Source: an uncultured Eggerthellaceae bacterium (GTDB lineage Bacteria > Actinomycetota > Coriobacteriia > Coriobacteriales > Eggerthellaceae). Taken from it: a stretch of DNA of 49,665 nucleotides. Of this stretch, positions 15,924-24,659 are shown one piece after another. The position numbers were made by a program, and so were the translations under genes. Positions within the stretch are counted from its first letter, which is position 1. Each line of letters opens with the position of its first letter. Location of the stretch: NCBI GenBank assembly GCA_903789415.1, contig CAIFEG010000015.1:1-49665 (forward strand), read 5' to 3'. A model generated the notes under the pieces. It had not been told where the DNA came from, ran no database searches, and was given only the letters and a program-made list of their open reading frames with translations.

Positions 15924-18002
15924 GTGGAAACCTTCGAACTCGTGCTTATGATTATGGTTGCGGTTTTACTTTCCGCAGTCTTAGAAAATGTTATTCCGAA
16001 AGTATCAACTCCATTGATTCAGATATTCCTTGGAGCCATAGCCGCCGTGCTGGCACTATCCCCTATTTCGGTCACGCTAAACCCAGAATTCTTCCTGCCT
16101 ATCTTTATCGCGCCCCTGTTGTTTAACGACGCAACACACGCCGACCGCGCTGCCCTTTGGAAAAACCGATGGACCATTATCTCCCTTGCAATTGGACTGG
16201 TTATCGCCCTTATGCTGTGCGTGGGATTCATGATGCATCTGATCGTGCCCACCCTTCCGCTTGCCGCTGCATTTGCGCTTGGTGCGGCCTTAGGTCCCAC
16301 CGATGCCGTCGCGGTTTCATCACTGAAGGCGTCGGCAAAGCTCAAACGCGATGATGCAGCCCTTCTTTCGGGCGAATCGCTGATCAACGACGCATCAGGC
16401 GTTGTGGCATTTCAGTTCACCGTCGCCGCAGCCGTCACCGGTGCGTTTTCGCTGCTCGATGCCACGGCAACCTTTGCCGTGCAGTTCTTCGGCGGAATTG
16501 TCTTCGGGCTTTTCGCCGGCTGGTTAGCGCATAAGATCTCCGATTTTCTGATTGACGAGGGCCTAGATTCCAACGCATTCCACGTCACCTTTAACGTGTT
16601 ACTACCGTTTATTATCTACATGACAAGCGAAATGATCCACGTCAGTGGCATCTTAGCGGTCGTTGCCGCGGGAATTCTTCTGTCCAGCTTCCATACCCGC
16701 AATTCGGGACCAACCACCGCAGAAATGAGCGTAGTTGCTTCAAATGTGTGGGACGTGCTGGAGTTCGTGCTCAACGGCATTGTGTTCGTGCTTCTAGGAA
16801 TGCAGCTGCCGGGAATATTCCAAGGAGATATGTTGTCTGGCCAAATGCGAGTTCACGATCTTATTACGATTTCGCTGGTGGTAACGGCAATTCTGATTGC
16901 GGTGCGATTTGTATGGATCGCCGTAACAGCGCATTTAGCGCGCGATTCAGAGACGGGACAGACGCGTTGGGAGCGCGGTGGAATGCGTTCCCTTTTGGTC
17001 ACCACCATTGGTGGCGCCAAGGGAGCGGTTACGCTTGCGGTCATCATGTCGCTGCCGATGACAGTTGAATCGGGCGCGGCGTTCCCCGAACGTGACACGT
17101 TGATTTCCATTGCCTCTATCGTGATTTTGGTCACCCTGCTTCTGGCGAATTTCCTGTTGCCGGTGTTAGCTCCGCGGCCAAAGCCGAATAAAGACCAGCA
17201 AGAACGCGACGCTCAGGCCAACCTGCTTGTGCTACGCAATGTGCTGCAACGCTTGCCCGAGCTTGCCAAAATGGGAAATGAGCGCGCGCTTACCACGGTG
17301 AGCCAGATGTATAACCAACGCATTGCGCGCGTGCGTGAAATCGCGAGTGAGGATGAAACTTCTTCGGTTGGGTTGCGCATCGATGTCGTAAATGAACAGA
17401 TCGACCAGATGCAAGGAAGCATTGATGGCGGCAAGATCGATATCGCAGATGGTATGGAGTTTATCCACCGGCTCGAGCGTTCGCGTGATCTACTGAAGCA
17501 GCGTAAACGCGAGCTTAAGGCAAGTGGCGACACTGTCGACGAATCCGAAGAGCGAAAAGCACGTCGTTTTTCACGGCGCCCACCACTTCGCGTATGGATT
17601 CGCAGTTTGCTCCATCGAATTGGTCTGCGCTTGACGGGCAACTATTCAGATGTCGACGAGCAAACGAAGCTTCTGGAGCTGGCGCAGGTATACGCGGTAA
17701 ATTACTTAACCGAACTCCAGACGAATGGCAGCAGCAAGTATCCGCCAGAAGTGGTCAACGACGTGTTGACGCAGTATACAACCGCATTGCGCCGCACCAG
17801 AAAGACCATCGAAGGCGGCGTGGAATCTGAATTTGCCAGCGTCTCTTCGCAGATTAATGACTTACACAACCAGGCTTTGGGAATCGAACTTGAAGAGATT
17901 CGCCAAGCCTTAGACGATGGTGACATCACGCGCCGCCAGGCTCGCCACATGCGCGAAAATGTCTACACCATGCGCACAGACCTAGAAGAGAATCTTTCGT
18001 AA
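15924..18002 (+). CDS. CPA1-family Na+/H+ antiporter (NhaP-like) with long cytoplasmic tail
   Basis: Membrane antiporter of 692 residues. Residues 1-420 hold about 12 helices with the ion-site motifs GAALGPTDAVAVSSLKASAK and GESLINDASGVVAFQF, and GGAKGAVTLAVIMSLP later. Residues about 420-692 form a charged, helical cytoplasmic domain as in YvgP/NhaP-type exchangers. It begins with GTG at 15924, 4 nt after GGAGGA. The gene is monocistronic between two terminators. Role: export of Na+ or K+ in exchange for protons, for pH and salt balance; ion preference is unknown. Confidence 0.94.
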   Translation: METFELVLMIMVAVLLSAVLENVIPKVSTPLIQIFLGAIAAVLALSPISVTLNPEFFLPIFIAPLLFNDATHADRAALWKNRWTIISLAIGLVIALMLCVGFMMHLIVPTLPLAAAFALGAALGPTDAVAVSSLKASAKLKRDDAALLSGESLINDASGVVAFQFTVAAAVTGAFSLLDATATFAVQFFGGIVFGLFAGWLAHKISDFLIDEGLDSNAFHVTFNVLLPFIIYMTSEMIHVSGILAVVAAGILLSSFHTRNSGPTTAEMSVVASNVWDVLEFVLNGIVFVLLGMQLPGIFQGDMLSGQMRVHDLITISLVVTAILIAVRFVWIAVTAHLARDSETGQTRWERGGMRSLLVTTIGGAKGAVTLAVIMSLPMTVESGAAFPERDTLISIASIVILVTLLLANFLLPVLAPRPKPNKDQQERDAQANLLVLRNVLQRLPELAKMGNERALTTVSQMYNQRIARVREIASEDETSSVGLRIDVVNEQIDQMQGSIDGGKIDIADGMEFIHRLERSRDLLKQRKRELKASGDTVDESEERKARRFSRRPPLRVWIRSLLHRIGLRLTGNYSDVDEQTKLLELAQVYAVNYLTELQTNGSSKYPPEVVNDVLTQYTTALRRTRKTIEGGVESEFASVSSQINDLHNQALGIELEEIRQALDDGDITRRQARHMRENVYTMRTDLEENLS

Positions 18003-18024
18003 AAAGCGCATGTATAAAGACAGA

Positions 18025-18060
18025 AAATGCACGAACCAACATCGGCTCGTGCATTTTTTT
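18025..18060. terminator. Bidirectional terminator between the antiporter and argS
   Basis: AAAATGCACGA pairs with TCGTGCATTTT around a 14-nt loop. T-runs flank it in both directions, so it can end both convergent genes. Confidence 0.88.
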
Positions 18061-18108
18061 GCATTAAGGTTTGTCTCTGCTTTTCCCTGTTGCCGCTCGG
18101 GCATAACG

Positions 18109-19962
18109 CTACATACGCTCGGGCGCTGAGATTCCCAGAAGCGAAAGGGAAAGTGCCAGCACGATGCGCACGGCATCACACAAGGCCAAACGTGCAGCTT
18201 GCAGCTTTGGATCATCCACCAGCACGCGACATTTGGTGTAGAACTCGCTGAACAGACGTGCGAGCTCCAGCGAATAGTGCGTCAGACGGAACGCAGCGCG
18301 GTCACGAGCCGCATCTGCAACGATCTGCGTGAAGTCATCCATCTTACGCATGAGGGCGATCTCAGATTCATGGGTAAGCAAGCTCAAATCCACATTGTCC
18401 CCGATTGCTTTTGCCGCGATGGCATCGATTTCGTGAGGCAGGTTTTCTTCGATACCATGCGCGCCTTTGGCCGGTTCTGGGTTTGCCGTCGAGTTTGCCC
18501 CCGGATTTGTCACTTGAGCGCTTGATTCTGCTGCCTTGGTGCCCTCAGTGGCAGATGCCCCGCCTTCGGTCTCACCCGCATCGTTCACACCGGCAGCACG
18601 GCGCAAAATGGAACAAATGCGTGCATGGTTGTACTGCACGTAATACACCGGGTTGCTTGCGTCCTTGCGCTTTGCCGCTTCAATATCAAAATCAATGGGT
18701 TGATCTGCACTTCTGGAAAGCATCATCCAGCGCGTGGAGTCTACCCCCACCTCGTCGATAAGCTCTTCGAAGGTAACCATCTCGCCGGTACGCTTGCTCA
18801 TGCGCACCGCTTCCCCATTGCGGAACAAATTTACCAGCTGGCCCAGCATGATTTCCAGCATGTCGGGATATCCCCACGCTGCCATCATTGCCTGACAACG
18901 CGCAATATACCCATGGTGATCGGCGCCCCAAATGTCGATCAGGTGGTCGAACCCGCGCTCAATCTTGTTGTAGTGATACGCGACATCGCTGATGAAGTAC
19001 GTGTATTCGTCATTTTCCTTAATCAGCACGCGGTCTTTGTCGTCGCCAAACGCGGTGCTCTTAAACCACACAGCTCCGTCTTTGGTGTACACGTAGCCCT
19101 TCTGGCGCATGGCCGCAAGCGCGCGGTCAACCGCCGAGGTGCCATTCTCATCCTTCTCGTAGAGCGTGCGCTCAGAGAACCACTTGTCGAAATGCACGCC
19201 GAATTCCGCGCACACGCGATGTTGTTCATCCAGCTCATAGCGATATGCGCGTTCTTTAAAGTTTGCACAACGCTCTTCGTCGGAAACGTTGAGCCACTTA
19301 TCGCCATCGGTATCGATAATCTTCTGCGCGATGTCAGCCACATAGGCACCGCCGTAGCATTTTTCCGGCATCTGAACATCCTTGCCCAACAGCTGCTGGT
19401 AGCGCACCGACACCGAATTCGCAAACACATCAAGCTGCGTGCCGTGATCGTTTACGTAGAACTCCTGATACATCTGGTAGCCCGCATGCGACATCACCCG
19501 CGCCGTTGCATCGCCGAGCGCCGCCCAGCGACCATGGCCCACGTGCATGGGCCCGGTGGGGTTTGCACTGATATATTCGATATTTACCTTGTGCGTGCCT
19601 TCGGGCTGCTCGCTTTTACCGAAGTCTTTGCCTTCGTCACGAACCTGGTTTACCACCTGCTGGAACATTGCTGGCGCCAAGCGGAAGTTGATGAATCCCG
19701 GACCTGCGATTTCAATACTTTCGATGTTTGTATCTTTGGGAAGACGATCTACAACCGCCTGAGCGATCGTGCGCGGATTTGTATGCGCAAGCTTCGCCGA
19801 ACGCATGGCAATCGATGTTGCCCAGTCGCCGTGAGAAAGGTCGCGCGGACGCTCAAGATCGGCATGAGGCGCCTGATCCTGCGGGATCGAAAGCGTGCCA
19901 TCTTTGATTGCTTCCGCCATTGCGTTGTCGACAATTTCGCCTAATTGCTTGCTAATTTGCAT
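18109..19962 (-). CDS. argS: Arginyl-tRNA synthetase
   Basis: Class I synthetase of 617 residues that charges tRNA-Arg. The HIGH box is HVGH in ANPTGPMHVGHGRWAALGD and the KMSKS counterpart is RMSKRTGEMV. The N-terminal tRNA-recognition module (MQISKQLGEIVD) and the C-terminal anticodon-binding domain (LTHYSLELARLFSEFYTKCR) are present. Between them, residues about 458-510 are a low-complexity insertion rich in Gly, Ala, Thr, Ser and Pro that the family normally lacks. It is transcribed alone, with a structured GC-rich leader upstream. Confidence 0.97.
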   Translation of the reverse strand: MQISKQLGEIVDNAMAEAIKDGTLSIPQDQAPHADLERPRDLSHGDWATSIAMRSAKLAHTNPRTIAQAVVDRLPKDTNIESIEIAGPGFINFRLAPAMFQQVVNQVRDEGKDFGKSEQPEGTHKVNIEYISANPTGPMHVGHGRWAALGDATARVMSHAGYQMYQEFYVNDHGTQLDVFANSVSVRYQQLLGKDVQMPEKCYGGAYVADIAQKIIDTDGDKWLNVSDEERCANFKERAYRYELDEQHRVCAEFGVHFDKWFSERTLYEKDENGTSAVDRALAAMRQKGYVYTKDGAVWFKSTAFGDDKDRVLIKENDEYTYFISDVAYHYNKIERGFDHLIDIWGADHHGYIARCQAMMAAWGYPDMLEIMLGQLVNLFRNGEAVRMSKRTGEMVTFEELIDEVGVDSTRWMMLSRSADQPIDFDIEAAKRKDASNPVYYVQYNHARICSILRRAAGVNDAGETEGGASATEGTKAAESSAQVTNPGANSTANPEPAKGAHGIEENLPHEIDAIAAKAIGDNVDLSLLTHESEIALMRKMDDFTQIVADAARDRAAFRLTHYSLELARLFSEFYTKCRVLVDDPKLQAARLALCDAVRIVLALSLSLLGISAPERM

Positions 19963-19989
19963 GTATCTTCCCCGTTATATCGAATGTGG

Positions 19990-20096
19990 CGCCACACTGC
20001 GCACGTTTGCGCAGTTGCAACGCTGTGCAGCGTACGCGGAACACCGTTGTGTGCGCTGCGAATACTTCTAACTTATGTATGCAGAAAAGGATTATA
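19990..20096 (-). promoter_or_regulatory. Structured leader upstream of argS
   Basis: A minus-strand TATAAT lies at 20096-20091 without a clear -35 box. Between it and the argS start are GC-rich inverted repeats, notably CTGCGC/GCGCAG and CAGCG/CGCTG pairs. No T-box signature is visible. Confidence 0.35.
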
Positions 20097-20148
20097 CGCC
20101 AGCCGTAAAAATAAGGCTGCTTGTATGAATTATCAACAGGAAGAACGC

Positions 20149-20211
20149 TTAATTGCCACTATAGTGCTCACTTGTTATGAAGATATTCGTATCAAGAAGA
20201 TAGCGCTCCAA
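20149..20211 (-). pseudogene. Truncated DUF4411/PIN-like toxin partner of the HTH-ImmA gene
   Basis: Immediately after the upstream stop (TAGTTG), a TTG codon opens ERYLLDTNIFITSEHYSGN and then TAA. YLLDTNIFI is the N-terminal strand of PIN-domain proteins; Asp in LDTN is the first metal ligand. HTH-ImmA proteins of this size often precede DUF4411 toxins, which open in this way. All later catalytic acids are missing, and other frames downstream show no continuation, so the gene was truncated after about 20 codons. Confidence 0.65.
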
Positions 20212-21366
20212 CTATGCCACCTCTCTGAAGTATTTCTTAAAAGTTGGAGCTTTCATATCCGTCAGATCATACGCATCTCGATACGTAAGCGAATCAGTCT
20301 GAACTGCAGTGAACACGGCTTCAGAAAAGACGGTACCGAGCTTATATTGCTTTGTAAGAAAGTAATCTCCGCCTGCCGTATTCTGTGTTTGAGCATGCTG
20401 AAGTTCATTCTCATAGAAGCGCCAAAGCTCAGAAAATTCAGCATTATTGATGAGATTCAAATCTTTTGCTCGCTTGGCGATAACAAAAGAGCTCACTTTA
20501 TACGTACGAATACCCTTTGTCACCTTATGAGAAAGCGTTCCTTCTGTTGTATTCCAAGATGGAACAAAGTCTTCTTTAGGTACAAGGAATTCTGCAGCAA
20601 CAGCATTACAGAAAGGTTCAAAATCTTTATCTGTGGATACTTCCCCATCCGAAATGTTGCTCACGCCGGTTTTTGCAAAAGCAAGATGGCATAGCTCATG
20701 GATGAGCGTGAAAATCTGCGCGCTTTTAGCATCTTGGCCATTGATGAAAATAATGGGCGCAAACCTATCAGAGAGAGCAAACCCTCTGAATTCTTCTACG
20801 TCCAGTTTTCGATGAGTATTATCACCAACTACACCGTTAATGGATACGGAAATTCTCATAGATTCAATGCGGTTTTTTAGAAGTCTAAGCGCTTCGTTAA
20901 CATTCATGCAGCTTTTTGCCCAGTCATTATCTAAGCCAAGCTGCTGGTGCATATCTTTGGCTAAGGAAACAGCAGTTTTCGATTCAATCGGCTTATTCTC
21001 GTATAGCCCAATGAAGGGCACCTCATCATAGCCTTCACGCACGAAATACTCGCGCATCCATTGCTGTCGAGAAAGCATTGTTTCAATGGTGTCAAAAAGT
21101 TCTGGGCTTGGTTCTTCTGTAGGACGATTCTTCACCGTACGGAAGTCAGCAATCTGGAGTTCGTAGTTTGGAATAGAACCCCTAAAAAGATCAATCACAC
21201 TTACGTGCATTTTCTCCGCAAACATTCGAAGCTGACGTACAGTTGGATTTTTTGTTCCATCAAGCCATTGAGAATATTTTGGGAAACTTTTTTCTATCTG
21301 TTCTCGACTAATGCCGCTGCGTTGACATGCCCATTCAAGCACCTCAGGGTTTAATTTCTCCATCAT
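20212..21366 (-). CDS. HTH and ImmA/IrrE-type zinc metallopeptidase protein
   Basis: A 384-residue protein with an N-terminal XRE-like domain (about residues 8-62, REQIEKSFPKYSQWL and PTVRQLRMFAEKMHVS) and a C-terminal ImmA/IrrE (COG2856) peptidase domain holding H223-E-L-C-H227 in TLIHELCHLAF. Relatives act as antitoxins or as proteases that cleave a repressor. GGGGGT lies about 5 nt before the ATG; the next ATG codon at 21363 is equally possible. Its natural partner downstream is only a stub, so the protein is probably an orphan antitoxin or regulator. Tandem 22-bp repeats upstream could be its operator. Confidence 0.85.
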   Translation of the reverse strand: MMEKLNPEVLEWACQRSGISREQIEKSFPKYSQWLDGTKNPTVRQLRMFAEKMHVSVIDLFRGSIPNYELQIADFRTVKNRPTEEPSPELFDTIETMLSRQQWMREYFVREGYDEVPFIGLYENKPIESKTAVSLAKDMHQQLGLDNDWAKSCMNVNEALRLLKNRIESMRISVSINGVVGDNTHRKLDVEEFRGFALSDRFAPIIFINGQDAKSAQIFTLIHELCHLAFAKTGVSNISDGEVSTDKDFEPFCNAVAAEFLVPKEDFVPSWNTTEGTLSHKVTKGIRTYKVSSFVIAKRAKDLNLINNAEFSELWRFYENELQHAQTQNTAGGDYFLTKQYKLGTVFSEAVFTAVQTDSLTYRDAYDLTDMKAPTFKKYFREVA

Positions 21367-21454
21367 GCTAACCCCCTTCCGAAAAACTTACCATTTTTTA
21401 TTAGAGCTTTAGTTAATTTTAGCATGCAGCTAGTAGCACCCTTAACCTACACCT

Positions 21455-21498
21455 AAGGGCTTACCAAAATCTAACTAAAGGCTTACCAAAACCTAACT
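21455..21498 (-). repeat. Two tandem 22-bp repeats upstream of the HTH-ImmA gene
   Basis: Units at 21455-21476 and 21477-21498 agree at 20 of 22 positions, head to tail (core GCTTACCAAAA-CTAACT). A weaker third relative may lie just before 21455. Placed 90-130 bp before the start of an HTH protein gene, they suggest an operator or upstream regulatory site. Confidence 0.6.
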
Positions 21499-21565
21499 TG
21501 TTTTTTTGGATAATAGAATTCGACTTTTAACTCAATAGCCGATGCGATAACCTAAACGGATTTGA

Positions 21566-21895
21566 CTATTTTTTATCCAGCGCGTGTTGAATGGTCAAAA
21601 CAGGATGCACAAACAACATGCGCGGGCCTGACCAGCGCATAACTTTCTTGATGCGTGCGCGCATTTCAGGTGAATAGCAGGGATGCGGACACGACGAGCA
21701 AAACGTCTTTTCCTCTTCGCGCGGGCAGTGTTGCACACGCGTGCGGCAATAGGAAATGAGCTCGGCACACTCTTGGCACGGCGGATTTTTGGTATGGTGT
21801 ACGCCTTTGCAATACATCTTGATCATCGTTTCGACGACCTGCTGTTCGCGTTCACGCTTCTGTGCAATTTCGGGAGTATCGGGAGTTCTGGGCAT
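21566..21895 (-). CDS. ygbA: Nitrous oxide-stimulated promoter family protein (YgbA-like)
   Basis: Small cysteine-rich cytosolic protein of about 109 residues. It shows the YgbA pattern: KREREQQVVETMIKMYCKG, CQECAELISYCRTRVQHCP, CSSCPHPCYSPEMRARIKKV and MRWSGPRMLFVHP. The conserved Cys pairs may bind metal. YgbA relatives are induced by nitric oxide and help recovery from nitrosative stress. The ATG at 21895 has AGGA about 9 nt upstream; TTG at 21940 and ATGs at 21922 and 21904 are alternatives. A minus-strand TATAAT at 21951-21946 would begin the transcript near 21939. It lies downstream of the nitrite reductase operon. Confidence 0.88.
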   Translation of the reverse strand: MPRTPDTPEIAQKREREQQVVETMIKMYCKGVHHTKNPPCQECAELISYCRTRVQHCPREEEKTFCSSCPHPCYSPEMRARIKKVMRWSGPRMLFVHPVLTIQHALDKK

Positions 21896-21966
21896 ATTCT
21901 GCATCCTCGGGATAAATGGCATAAATTTTGTATCTTTCAATGAGCATTATATCTGCTGATTCAAAA

Positions 21967-22001
21967 AAGGGCTAACCCCAACTCTTTTGGAATTAGCCCT
22001 T
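21967..22001 (-). terminator. Terminator of the nrfA-nrfH operon
   Basis: A 9-bp perfect stem AAGGGCTAA/TTAGCCCTT with a 17-nt loop. On the minus strand it runs into a T-tract (21968-21963), about 110 bp past the cytochrome stop codon. Confidence 0.85.
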
Positions 22002-22111
22002 CGAAATGGTACGCATTGAAATTATTCATTACATTGGATTTGTTCATTCAAAACAATGAACTTCGATATGAATCAACCTTTCTCCCATATACTCCATGCC
22101 AAAGTTAAAAC

Positions 22112-23011
22112 TTATCTCACCATGCTTTCAGAAATCTGCGTACCTTTCAGCTGTGTTCCACTGTTTGCCATGATCTCTTGATTTTCTTGATACGTAACCC
22201 ATCCATCGGGAACGTCGATATCGTCATGACAACCAGTGCACATATATACGCTTGCGCGATGACCCTTGTGACATTCGGTGCATGCCATCTGGATATCACC
22301 ATGATGCTGCGAATGCGGGTTGAAATCCATCCAAACGGTTGAAGCTTCCAGTCGATCGTAGTTGATACCACCATTGCCATCTCTCAAATATGCATGGCAA
22401 TTTTCGTTAACACAGAAGTTTCCACCTGGCTCGCCCCACCATTTCGTCAGGTCATCACCTACGCGTTCATCTAGGGGATCATAATAATTACCGCTGATCC
22501 ATTCGGTACCTTCACTTACCTGCTCACCCACGATTGCGTGATGGCAATCCATGCAACGGATTTCCGACTTGCCCGTCGTCTCGTTGTGGCGATGCAGCGT
22601 AGCCATCATTGCGTTGGTGTTGGAGACTTCATTGCCGTACTTGTCCACACCTTGGGTGTTTTGTGGTTCCTCGTAGGTTGCGAGATATTGATCCATGTTG
22701 TGGCAAAATGCCGCGCAGAACTGCGGGGTGTTATGCCACTGATAAAAGCCTACGCCTGCAACCACTAACACGACCACGACGATGGTTACCACCATTGCAC
22801 GTTTCTTATGTTTCTTCGGAGCAGGTTTATCTGAGGTTTCTTCTTTCGCGCTATGCGAATGGGCCTCCTTTTGAGCGTCCGTTGTTGCTTTTTCAGCATC
22901 TTTCGGGGTATCCGAATTCGCAGAATTCTCTTCTTTTGAAGCGTCCTTTTTTGAAGTATCCGATGCGCTCGTTACTTTCTTGGGATCCTTTTCATTGTTG
23001 TTATCAGCCAT
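22112..23011 (-). CDS. nrfH: NrfH/NapC-type membrane-anchored five-heme cytochrome c
   Basis: Predicted quinol-oxidising electron donor to NrfA. Residues 1-70 are a charged, low-complexity cytoplasmic tail (Lys, Ser, Glu, Asp), then one membrane helix (about 72-90), then an extracytoplasmic heme domain. Heme sites: C99-x3-C103-H104, C153-x2-C156-H157, C200-x4-C205-H206, C244-x2-C247-H248, C258-x2-C261-H262. Classical NrfH has four CxxCH sites and about 160-190 residues, so this protein is longer, with an extra heme site and two unusual spacings. GGGGGTG precedes the ATG, and the gene begins 14 bp after the nrfA stop. Partnership with NrfA is inferred from the operon; the symbol is provisional. 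Confidence 0.82.
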   Translation of the reverse strand: MADNNNEKDPKKVTSASDTSKKDASKEENSANSDTPKDAEKATTDAQKEAHSHSAKEETSDKPAPKKHKKRAMVVTIVVVVLVVAGVGFYQWHNTPQFCAAFCHNMDQYLATYEEPQNTQGVDKYGNEVSNTNAMMATLHRHNETTGKSEIRCMDCHHAIVGEQVSEGTEWISGNYYDPLDERVGDDLTKWWGEPGGNFCVNENCHAYLRDGNGGINYDRLEASTVWMDFNPHSQHHGDIQMACTECHKGHRASVYMCTGCHDDIDVPDGWVTYQENQEIMANSGTQLKGTQISESMVR

Positions 23012-23025
23012 GATGAAAGCACCCC

Positions 23026-24465
23026 CTATTCGCCGTATTTTTCGGCCTCGGGCGTACCGTAATCCTGCGTAGATTCAGATGCTGGTTGCTGGTTGTACCA
23101 ATGGTCGGAACCATACTCTTTGTTGTTGATATCAGGGTTGTACTCGCTCACAAAGCCTTCAGCAGTCGATGGCGTGCCTAAAATCTGGTCGCCTTCGTCA
23201 AGCAGGCTATCTGCTTTATCGAGAATCTGAGTGAAGAGTTCCTTGTTATGGGCACCCTTGCTGTTCTCGGCACTTGCAAGGTTCCAGTAATAGCATGATG
23301 CACGCTGGATCCACTGCAGACGAGACAGATCTTGATCCGAGATGGTTCCCGCCTGTCTTGCCTTTTCGAAGTTCTGCACGAAGCATGCGGCGCGCATACC
23401 TACCTGATGAGTGCGTCCGTCTATTTCCTCGCGCGTTTGCTGAACTTCAGCTTTTAAGTCCTGGTGGCAGGTGTTGCAGTCATTTTGAAGCAGTTCCTCG
23501 TTATCGAGTGGGTCGCTCCACATATGGCTGTGATATGTGTCGCCATTTGAATCGGTCTCAACGGCCATATGGCAATCTGCGCAGTCGTAGCCGAGCTTGG
23601 TCATATGGTTGCCCTCGCCACCATAGTTGAACTCATATTCCGCATGGCGAACGGCAATCATGTGGGCACCGGTGGACTCATAGGTCCAGTCGGATACATT
23701 GTGATCGTCATACCACTGAAGTGCCTGATCAGGAGTCATTGTTGAAATACCATCATACGGGCTGGTTGGCTCGCCGGTCTCGGCATTCATCGAGTAGTCG
23801 CAGTGGCACTGACCGCAAACCTCACCAGAAAGTGAGCGCGTGTCGGCGTCGTCACCCAGCGCGCGTTGCCAATCGGCACGAAGAACATGAAGCTGACTTG
23901 GGTCGTCATTTTCGTGGCAACTTGCACACGTAATGCCTTCCGCATCCGCCACATTGCCGGTGCCATCGGTATAGGCGGTCACCGTGTCATAAAGATTGGT
24001 TTGCCAGACTTCATTTCCGTCTTGGGCAACCTGATAATGAACATTCGGCGTTTTGCACGCTAAGCACTGCGTCTTGGAATTTTCGGTAATACGGCCATTG
24101 TGCGTAACCGTATACATTGCAGAGCTGTGCCCGCCCGCTTCGGTGAAGAAGCGCGCATAGCCATATCCCTTACCAAGCGTAACGTATTCAGGATATTTTT
24201 CTAACTTGTTTGTCTTGTCATCGGGCCAGGCATTTGCATTATTCTGAAGATACGTTGAATACTGATCGGGATATTGATCAGCCCAGGAACGACCTGGGAT
24301 GACGCCAAATGAATTGGCTTCCGGTACATACTCAGGAGAGGTCGCGCTCGGAGGTGATGTACCTGGATTTGTTTGTGGTGCACACGCAGGAAGTGCGACT
24401 GCAAGTCCGGCAACGACAAGAGCGCACGCCCATACGGCAGCACGTTTTCCCCTGTGCTTCCGCAA
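23026..24465 (-). CDS. nrfA: Cytochrome c nitrite reductase (ammonia-forming), NrfA
   Basis: Reduces nitrite to ammonia with six electrons, and can reduce NO. The 479-residue precursor starts at TTG behind GAGGAGGAG and has a lipoprotein-type signal with LPAC (Cys28), so it is likely lipid-anchored. The catalytic heme motif C134-LA-C137-K138 (CxxCK) is diagnostic. Four CxxCH sites follow at C180, C217, C295 and C330. The catalytic region retains GNHMTKLGYDCADCH and an active-site Tyr-His-rich stretch near 300-315. It is first in a two-gene operon with the membrane cytochrome. Confidence 0.96.
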   Translation of the reverse strand: MRKHRGKRAAVWACALVVAGLAVALPACAPQTNPGTSPPSATSPEYVPEANSFGVIPGRSWADQYPDQYSTYLQNNANAWPDDKTNKLEKYPEYVTLGKGYGYARFFTEAGGHSSAMYTVTHNGRITENSKTQCLACKTPNVHYQVAQDGNEVWQTNLYDTVTAYTDGTGNVADAEGITCASCHENDDPSQLHVLRADWQRALGDDADTRSLSGEVCGQCHCDYSMNAETGEPTSPYDGISTMTPDQALQWYDDHNVSDWTYESTGAHMIAVRHAEYEFNYGGEGNHMTKLGYDCADCHMAVETDSNGDTYHSHMWSDPLDNEELLQNDCNTCHQDLKAEVQQTREEIDGRTHQVGMRAACFVQNFEKARQAGTISDQDLSRLQWIQRASCYYWNLASAENSKGAHNKELFTQILDKADSLLDEGDQILGTPSTAEGFVSEYNPDINNKEYGSDHWYNQQPASESTQDYGTPEAEKYGE

Positions 24466-24503
24466 TTTGATCTCCTCCTCGGGTCAAATGTTTCGGACGC
24501 TCA

Positions 24504-24522
24504 TTTGATGTATTATATCAAA
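24504..24522 (-). promoter_or_regulatory. Palindrome upstream of nrfA
   Basis: TTTGAT-N7-ATCAAA is a perfect palindrome 39-57 bp before the nrfA start. It resembles FNR/CRP-family half-sites, but those use a 4-bp spacer, so the regulator is uncertain. It overlaps the likely promoter region. Confidence 0.5.
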
Positions 24523-24659
24523 TTCACAGAATCAACACAATACCAAGAGGAACTCTTAGAGGACAAATAGCGCGGTTTATCTGGTGCTTTACGGATTTAT
24601 TTTTTGGGAACGCCCGCGTTTGCAAGAATATACATAACAAATAATTAACGGAGGGGAAT

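Noticed and set aside
18625-19944. 439-residue plus-strand frame opposite argS
   Set aside because: It lies fully antisense to argS, lacks recognisable motifs, and has no ribosome site; shadow frame.
19990-20096. T-box riboswitch before argS
   Set aside because: No T-box core sequence and no terminator/antiterminator pair is visible.
19945-20694. 249-residue plus-strand frame across the argS leader and HTH-ImmA gene
   Set aside because: Antisense to the ImmA-type gene for most of its length, with no motif; shadow frame.
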